64,000 nt of DNA from Apostichopus japonicus (lineage: Eukaryota; Echinodermata; Holothuroidea; Aspidochirotida; Stichopodidae), in NCBI RefSeq assembly GCF_037975245.1, contig NC_092570.1, forward strand, positions 12,379,001 through 12,443,000, read 5' to 3'. This document shows, one piece after another, positions 25,101 through 34,100 of the stretch. The position numbers and the translations under genes are program-made. The notes under the pieces were generated by a model. The model was not told where the DNA came from. It saw only the letters and a list, made by a program, of their open reading frames with translations, and did no database searches. The first letter of the stretch is position 1. Every line of letters starts with the position of its first letter.

Positions 25101-28100
25101 TAAAGCACAGTCAAACAACAATGTCTAGAGTAGGAACACGATTTTGAGATAGGGGTGTCATGTAGTCGTTGGAATTTTTTTCTTCCTGTAAATGTCATAT
25201 TGTCTGCCACATGAAAACCCTTTAAATCAGATCATTGTATCTGTTCCATATAACTGCTAGTTGCCACTATGTACATTTTGAAAGGTGAGATATTTGATTG
25301 TCTTTATGTTGTACTTTTGTAATTCCAGGTGATTCATATGATCTCAACCACATCACCACTTATGGCAATGCCCTTAGCAAAGCAATTACTGATATAGCAG
25401 TGAAGGATGCCTCCATTTTACAGAGTGGAGACTCGTTTGATAGCTCCGTCGGGGATGGTGGTACATCTATAGAGGAATCTGTGGACTTTGCTATCGATGG
25501 TAATGGGGACGGTGCAAGGCTGAAGGAGTGGTCCCAGTTCTCCACACGTTCATGCGTCAGTGAAAATCTGTTAGAGTTCTGTGAGCAACTCACTCAGGAG
25601 GTGATCATTTCAGTGATATCGCACAAATTGCCAGAGAGATTCGATGACAACGGCTGCAAGGATTTAGTCTCAGGAATGAAGGGAACGGTGACCAAAGAAT
25701 CAAAGACTGGAATGTTGAATACTCTAAATAATTTTGATAACTCTGTAGAACTCCGTCAATTTAACAAGGGAACGCTACAACCCAAGAATAATCTGACCGG
25801 TTTGGTCGACGATCTTGTAGCGTCTGCCGTAACTGGAGCAATTAACAGGAAACTAGGCCAGCCCAGTCCATCTGATAATGGTAGTGTTCATTCTGGTCTT
25901 GGGTCTTCTTTAGGGGATTTTAGTGTCATTTCATCAACGTCTGCTCACTCAGAGACATATGTCAAAGTCAACTTGGATGAGTACCCTGACTCTGGAAACA
26001 GACAATTGAACATGGTAGAAAATTATGTCTCAGGTGTGATTGGGCAGGCAGTCTGTATTGCCAAACAATTGGATAACTTCACTATCGATACCATGGGATC
26101 AGCTGGTAATGATCAAAGTGATTCCGAAAGACAAACCAGCCAAGATAATAGGACTCATTGTGTTAGCAGCAATGGAGAGCCTGGTGAGTTTAGTAAACCC
26201 ACAGGTGGTGGCCAACCTCTCCTTAATGGTGAACTAGAGGGCGATGATGTAGGTAGCCTATCTTCCTTACCCTCAAACGTACATGAAGGTGATGGAGCCT
26301 ACCAAGAACCCACACTCCCTCCATTACGAGGGCCAGTGGTCAATATTGAGAGAGGAGATTGTTCTCAGCCTGGAACTCCACCCCCTTCTCCTAGCTTTCA
26401 ACAGTTTGACCAATCTTCTCGCTCAAGTTTTAGTGAAGCAGACTTATTGATATTTGGTGAGGAGCTGCTACATTTACAGAATGATGAGCCACCAAACCAT
26501 CAACGATTCGGGATGGTGGAGACATTCGTAGAGGAGTATGACGATGATGAAGATAGTGAGTTAGATCACATGATCGCTGCTGCTTCAAGGAGGAGCAGCA
26601 GCAGAAGTGGCAGTGCCTCCTCCAAACCTCCGAATCTCGATAGCTTCACAGAAGGTCTTTTGAAAATTGGAGACATCGACCCTCAGGGACGTCGGCCAAG
26701 TCGAACCGAAGAGTCCCTTCAGTATTTTTCAGCCGAGCTAGCAAAACGAGTCGAATCAGACAGGTATAATCTACGCAGGGAGTCAGACTTAGATAGGTTC
26801 GCCTTTGATCTTTTCCATGGTGTCAATGACGAGCCTCCAGAACAGATAAGGGACGTCAATGAAGATATTGCTGCTCTCTGTGCTACTAGACTTGCTGCAG
26901 ATATTATGCAGGATGTTGCCATTCAAATGTTTGGAACAGTCTTTCCTCATTCAGTGAGGCTCATCCCTGCAGGTGAAGGCTTCTTCCCCCCACGAAGAGA
27001 ACCTTCGGAGACAGACCTACTATCTCTGGCTGCCAACTTAGCTAACACCATCTTAGAGTCTGCCATGAGAACTTACAGGAGGGACGTATTGGGCAATCTA
27101 TCCGACGGTGATTCTTCAGAATCCATCGGGGGAGAATTGGAGTCAGAAATGAACTCACGCTGTGCACAAATTGACGAAAATTCTGTTTGTGATTCCACGA
27201 CTGATGACATTCAGAGGCCCAGGACAGCAGAGACTTATCATTTCTCTTCAGTGGATGAAATGGCCTGGAGTATTTCAAGTACAATCCTTTCAGAGGCCTT
27301 TGTAGACATAAGCAAAGTCAAGCTGCTTGAAGAACTCTTTGCACAGTCATTAAGTGGTGAGTTTCTTAACCTTTGATTGGTCTAGGCATTGTGTAAAATT
27401 TCACTTGAGTATAGGATAATTTTAATAATTTTCTTGCCGTTTTGGATATATAAGTACCTATCATTAGGGAGATGCCGTATATCCTTCAACTTGTCTAAGT
27501 TCATCACTTGACTGCAGAAGCATTGGCTATTCATAATCAAGGCAAATACTAACTATGAAGATATATATAGATATTATTACTGAAAACTGCCTTTCTCCTA
27601 TCACTCTGAAATCTAAATGTTAAATTTTGAGATTGAAGAAGAGAGGAAGAAACCAGTCTGAATGCATCCATTTGGTAATTGAGAGATCAAATCACTAGTG
27701 AAAGTTTGGTGTAAAGCCATTGGCTGTATAAAAGTAGTCTCTGGATTATGAAATTGTGTTTCTCACTTTGTACACACTTTGCCATATTTATAAACAATAT
27801 TGACAGGATTTGTTTTTATTAGGTTAATAATTCTATGATGAAAAGCACAAATGAATGTTTCTTCCAACTTTTGCTTTTAATCTACGATGGAGCATTACAA
27901 CTGGATACACAATATTTTTATAATGTGACTGAAGGTTGTAAACCCAAATCTCAATACATGAGCTATGTATTGAGAGGTTGGTATGCTTGAAGGAGATGCC
28001 GTTTTTATCTCAATACATTACATGTATAGAGATATTGTAACAGTAAGTGGGACTCTCTCTTCTCTTAAAAATTTTTCAGCGTCTTCATACAAAGTTCTTT

Positions 28101-31100
28101 TTCTCTGGAATTTCCAGAGCAAGCATATATCATATAGGCCAACAAAAGTTACTATTTTTTATTCCAGAATTGTATCTCATTCTATGACTTTTTCACCGAT
28201 TTATGTCCAAATTTGGCCAAATCCCTCTGAAAAACAGTTGAAATGAAGCCTTTTTGCACACGCTCCAAAACTTGTTTGTTTCATTGTTTTTGATGATTAA
28301 GCCCCGCCTCCAAGTCTTGTGTAGCAGATTGGCTATGACTCAAGGCCCGCCTCCAAGTCTGGTTTGTAGCAGATTGGCTATGCCTCATGGCAGCTACATG
28401 TTAGATATACAAAAATGGTCACCCTCACGACCAATGCACACTAATTCCATATACACATTGTTGTGCATTTAATTTATATTAGGACTTCGTCTGTTTATAG
28501 CTCCATGGTTTTAGTAATATCAATTTAAGGATTGTTCTTTTGTTCAGGTAGTTTTTCAGAGCAAGAGTCATGATAAGTTTGTTTGATTGCCCATCAGGTA
28601 TTTTGTATAATTACGTATACACTTTGTTGTGCTGCTGAAGGCTACAAGTTTAGGCTAGGCCTAATGCATTCTATATTAGGCCTTCATTTAGTAATAGCCA
28701 CATTAGCATTGTACTGGTGGTGTTCAGGCAGTTTTGGGCCATGGTACAGTAAGTTTGTTTGATTGCCTTACAGTGTGTTTTAATTTTTAAGTTAAGTTTC
28801 CAACTTCTATATTAACTGTGACTCCATAAATTTAACATAATGTTAATGGGATAATACAACAACTATTCATTTGGAATAGAGTGTATATTGTGCATTTCTA
28901 GAATGAAGCATCATTATGAATTAACAGCTTGTTTGGTATATTTCTTTAACCCCCCCCCCCAAAAAAAAGAATTAAAAACAAAAATTATAATCTATCACAT
29001 TTTATTTTCACTGGAGTATGTATAAAAGAGGAGCCGGCCATAGCATTACAACTTTTATAAGACTATAAAAATTGGATAAGGTTATGTCTTATTTATAAGG
29101 ATATAATAAGGTTATAAGAAGTATGTTTAGCTTTCTTTTGAACCTGTGATGTTTGACATCAAATATACAAAGAATTAAAAGAAAATACTAAAATGGAGAG
29201 GAACTGGGGTGGCTATTAGGGGAGGAGGAGGCCACCCATCACTTTCAATTTAAAACTTATATTCTACATATGTACATTATTTTTTCCAAGTCATAAATCC
29301 ACAAAATCTTTATGTCAAAATTATTGAGATGGAAAAACGTGGGTTGTTTTGATAATTGGAAGTGTACACAGTTTTGATGGTAGTCACCACTACAGTCTAC
29401 AGTAACCTACAGTAGGTCGATAGGCCTAGCTTTCTCAAGGCGGGCATCAAGAATATGGTCGAGTTGTTCGCCTCTTCTTATTTGACTGTTGTCATTGACG
29501 TCAAACTATATGACCAAAAATATTATATATATTGATATTGATAATTGTAGAGACAGAGCAAAGATAAGAAACTAGGAATCGAAATTAGAACTTCCAGTAT
29601 TGAGATACTGCGTCATTGATGCTCTTGTTTGTCAGTTGTTTCCTTTAAGCGTCAGAACGAATCAAAAACATCTTGCGAAGGTTCTTCAAGATATGTATTA
29701 CATAATGACAAATAAACGTTTCTTACTTTGACAGAGGAAGTCAGCCAGAAAGGCATCCTTTTTGTGCAGATTTTGTTGTAAAATGCTGGTTGTGCATGTG
29801 ACAGTGCTGCTGCACACTACAGAATATATCCTATAAGAGACACACATATTGTACAGTTCTGACTGTAAGTTGATTGTTACTCATTTAATCTTTCCATTTA
29901 ATGAGTATTCAAGGATTACACATGCAGTACATCATGCATTGTAAATTGTAACTTCTGTGCATAGGATATGGTTAGCCTCACATAGCCAGGTGGACTGGTT
30001 CCTTTTAACTTTTTTAATCCCTGCTACATTAAATTTGGAAGGTGCCATATTTGTCACATTCAACCTCCACACCCAAAAGTCACATGTGTCACTATGTCGT
30101 CTAACGTGCAACATTAATGTTCTGATATCAGAGTAGTGAGATTCAGCAGCATTGCTCCTCTGGTTTGTTTTTAGTTTTGTTGTTATTTTAGTTTTGGTAA
30201 TCTCCAAAATATCAAAGGGTATAGATCTTTGAAGGTGTAGTCCAATAAATGTTCCTCTCTGTAGGTATGTGATGTAGTTATAAGTTAGGTTGTATCATAT
30301 TCCTCTCTGTAGGTATGTGATGTAGTTATAAGTTAGGTTGTATCATATTCCTCTCTGTAGGTATGTGATTTAGTTATAAGTTAGGTTGTATCATATATAT
30401 GTTGCTTTGTTCCTGTCTGTAGGTATGTGATGTAGTTGTAAGTTAGGTTGTATCATATTCCTCTCTGTAGGTATGTGATTTAGTTATAAGTTAGGTTGTA
30501 TCATATATATGTTGCTTTGTTCCTGTCTGTAGGTATGTGATGTAGTTATAAGTTAGGTTGTATCATATTCCTCTCTGTAGGTATGTGATGTAGTTATAAG
30601 TTAGGTTGTATCATATATATGTTGCTTTGTTTGGGTGAGCAAGATCAGGTTGGGCCTAATTTTGTGACCAAGCGGCTTAGCTTTCTGTTAATAAATATGG
30701 TTCTAGGCATTATCTTGTATTAAGACATTATCTGACCATGCATGCAGTGACTACATGTACTTGCTGCTGTTGGGAATTTTCTAGTTTGAACATTTGTATA
30801 GTAATTTGGAGGTTTATCAGTTGTATCATAAAAAAAGTAAAGTACTTAATCAACAGACTAAGTCTTAAGTCAAATTATGATAAAACACTATATTTTGAGG
30901 AAAAATCAGGGAAGAATTTAGTGTTCAATTTTTGTGTAGCAGTTTTGAAGATTCTGAATTTTGTCCCTAATAAAAAACTATGGTGTCTGTGTACATAAAC
31001 TGCTAAGCATAGCTATAGCAAGTCGCCCATACTGCATATCAATTTGCAATGCAATACTGGATAAATTATTCCCTGGATTTTATTTTTACAAATTATACCT

Positions 31101-34100
31101 TCATCATTGCTTTCAGCTACATTTTCAGCCCAAATTTGTCAGCTCTAGAAGTACCCTTCAAATTATGGGAAATTGTGTAGTTCATTTTTGCCGAAAGGCT
31201 TTGAATTATGACGTTGACATGGCCTTTTGAAATTGATCACACTTCATGTACAATGCAAATCATCTGAGCATTGGTTACATTTTGATGATGTCATTGATAT
31301 TGTGTTAATTAATACTTTATGAATCAGAGATGGAAACAATCAAAGACATATATCTTAGACGCAACTTTTGAAATTAAGGTTTACATCACAACTTACATAG
31401 CTAGCTGAATAGTATTAAGAAAAGACGAAACAAAAACTGAAACCAAACCTGCACAGCTCAATATACAGCTGCCTTAACTACATGGGTTATTTATGTTTAT
31501 TCAAACATTATTAACTTTACCACCAAGTAACAATAACTTGTAGCACATCTTTCAGCAAGTCAAGGCTTAATTTGATTTATGCACACATGATATCTCCTAG
31601 TTTAATTTGATTTATTTTATGACGTGCGATACTGCAGTCATCTCAGGTGGTTTACTCTGAAGAATACTCTCATTAGAATTTAAATTGAAATATTCAAAAC
31701 CTTTGTCATTGCTGCTGGAGATTGTTGATGAGTGTAACAGCACAAACCTTTCAAACTCTGAGATGTTGCAGCGAGAATGCGTATAATCTATATACCAATC
31801 TGTGTACTGGTATCTTTCCTGGTCCAGTGGTGCTTTTGAGGAAAGTTCTGAATCTATCAATATTTGTTTCTTCTGTTTAAGTGAGGGAAGTTTATGGGAA
31901 ATTTTAGTACTGTAGATGAATGTTATACTGGTCTAACTAATGTGTAGCCCTGTAGCCCCACTTTAGGATTATTCAAGTTACTTCACTCCTCTCTTACCTG
32001 TCTCCCACTCCACATCTGCACTTTCCCATCTACCTAACTACACACTGGAACATTTAAGCACTGCGCCCCCGCTCCCTGGGTACTGCTCGCCTACTCCTCC
32101 TTCCCAATCTCCCATTCAGCAAAATTTACTTTAAAGTTTTCGATCGTTTATTACAAATTTCGTGATTGGTGTTGGATTTCGGAGTCCCCGTCTCAACTAA
32201 GAAGCACTGTTACTTTTACCCGTAAAACAACATGGACCAAACAAATTATTTCCAATTGTGTTTACAATCTACAAGTGTTTTAGGATGCAACAATCCTCTG
32301 ATTCAAATGGATTTTTCAGGCTAGTAACTCTAACATGAGAACTCTGTAGCTTGACTGTTTGATGCAATGACCTAAAGTATTCATATAAAAAGAACATGCT
32401 GATAAACTATGCAAACTACAAATTATTGAATACATGAATAGGAGTGAGCACCTGATCCAAATTCCCAAGATATTTTGTAACCAGCCAATTTACTAAGATG
32501 AAGGAAACAGCTCTCATGTTACAAACATTCTTGAAAGAAGTAATTGCAACAAATCAACCATGTCTTTGAACATTAGTGTTCCCATGCTAATGATATGTTT
32601 TCTCTCTTGATCTGTATAGAAGTGCAGCGCCCTCTTGCCACCGGTAACTGGGGATGTGGTGTCTTTGGCGGTGATCCTCAAGTGAAGTCTCTGTTACAGT
32701 GGGTTGCAGCATCGCAGGCCGGCCTGCGCACCATCTACTATTATTCATTTGGGGATGGACGTGTTGAAGAGGTAGGATCCACCAATGTTACATGAAGATT
32801 TACTTTTACGAAGGAAAACCTAAATGTTCATAAAATTGTGTGATTTGCCAGATAGCTGCATTCTCTCGTACTATTAACATTCTCAACATATAGCAACAGC
32901 TATGACTGGTAATCATTGATGATAGGACAAGTTGTAGTATTGTCCGGCCTCTAATTTATTAATTTCTCTCACTTGGCATGATGAACCCCATAGGAGAGTG
33001 ATAATATGTGTATCAGCAACAATGAATATTGACTATAGAACATCAGTTGAGCTATTTGCTAGTTGTAACTACAGTTCTTGGGAGAGGTTAAAACCCTCTG
33101 TGAATCTTAACATCATCTCTGTCTCCATCTTCATGTGATCTATCACCACTCTAAAACCTAATGTTGTTAAGCGCTCATGTGGCAACAGTCATCAGTTAGA
33201 AATTATATTGGCAAAATTATCCTTGTCGCCACATACTAGTGAATTATTCAACACATCAGCAAGGCATCAATATGATCTTTTTATCAATGCACCCCCCTTC
33301 CAAAAAAATAAATAAATAAATAAAAGAAAGAAAGAAAGAAAGAAGAAGGAAAAACAATAGTTTCCCTTCAGGATTCAGATAATCATACCTGCAGGCAAGT
33401 GAGTGGTGTGAGTGCCACCACTAATTAGAAATACTGCCAACTTCCTTAAATGAAAACAGGCAGTTGTGTGAATGCAGTGTGTTGATATAATGAAAAACTG
33501 TGTATAATTTTCAATGAGCTTAACACAGAGTGTGATCACCTGTTGTGGCATTAGAAAAACAATTAAAAGCCAAAGAAGGAGAAAGAAAATGATAAAAAAC
33601 ATTATTTCCTGAAGGCTGAATCCCAAACAACCAAATGCTTGGTAATTGTTTTTTTCTGCTTCTTTCACAAAATTTGGAGTTGTTAAATATTGAAAAATTG
33701 GAAAGTGTATTTATTGGCAACTGTTAATACTGGATAAAGTAGTGGCTGTACAGTCATTGCAAAGAGATCATATCAATAATCTCTATTTCCCAGGTACTCT
33801 ACTAAAACAAATTTAGTTTGCTGAATTTATTCAGGAAAGTATTAACAGCGAGAAAAGAAAACATGAAACTCTGTCACTTTAGGCAACAATATGTTGAAAT
33901 TGCAATGACAAAAATCTATGTTGTGATTATCACATATAGCTGCGATTCCCACACCCTATATTATTTGTTCTTAACAACCATTTAAAGTATGACACAACAG
34001 TAGCATAGTCAAGGTAATTGCTTCTGTTTTATCTCTCTTTAGCTTCCAGAAGTAGTCCAGTTGCTTCGGATGAGAGGTTGGACCGTCGGGAAAACTGTCC

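Larger units (their letters stand above)
27357..32619 (+). other. 5.3-kb intron of the PARG-like gene
   Basis: Holds duplicated segments at 28300-28395 and about 28480-28790, a 48/62-bp array at 30252-30632 and a coding-like minus-strand stretch at 31612-31872. It ends with the acceptor TTGATCTGTATAG. Confidence 0.75.
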
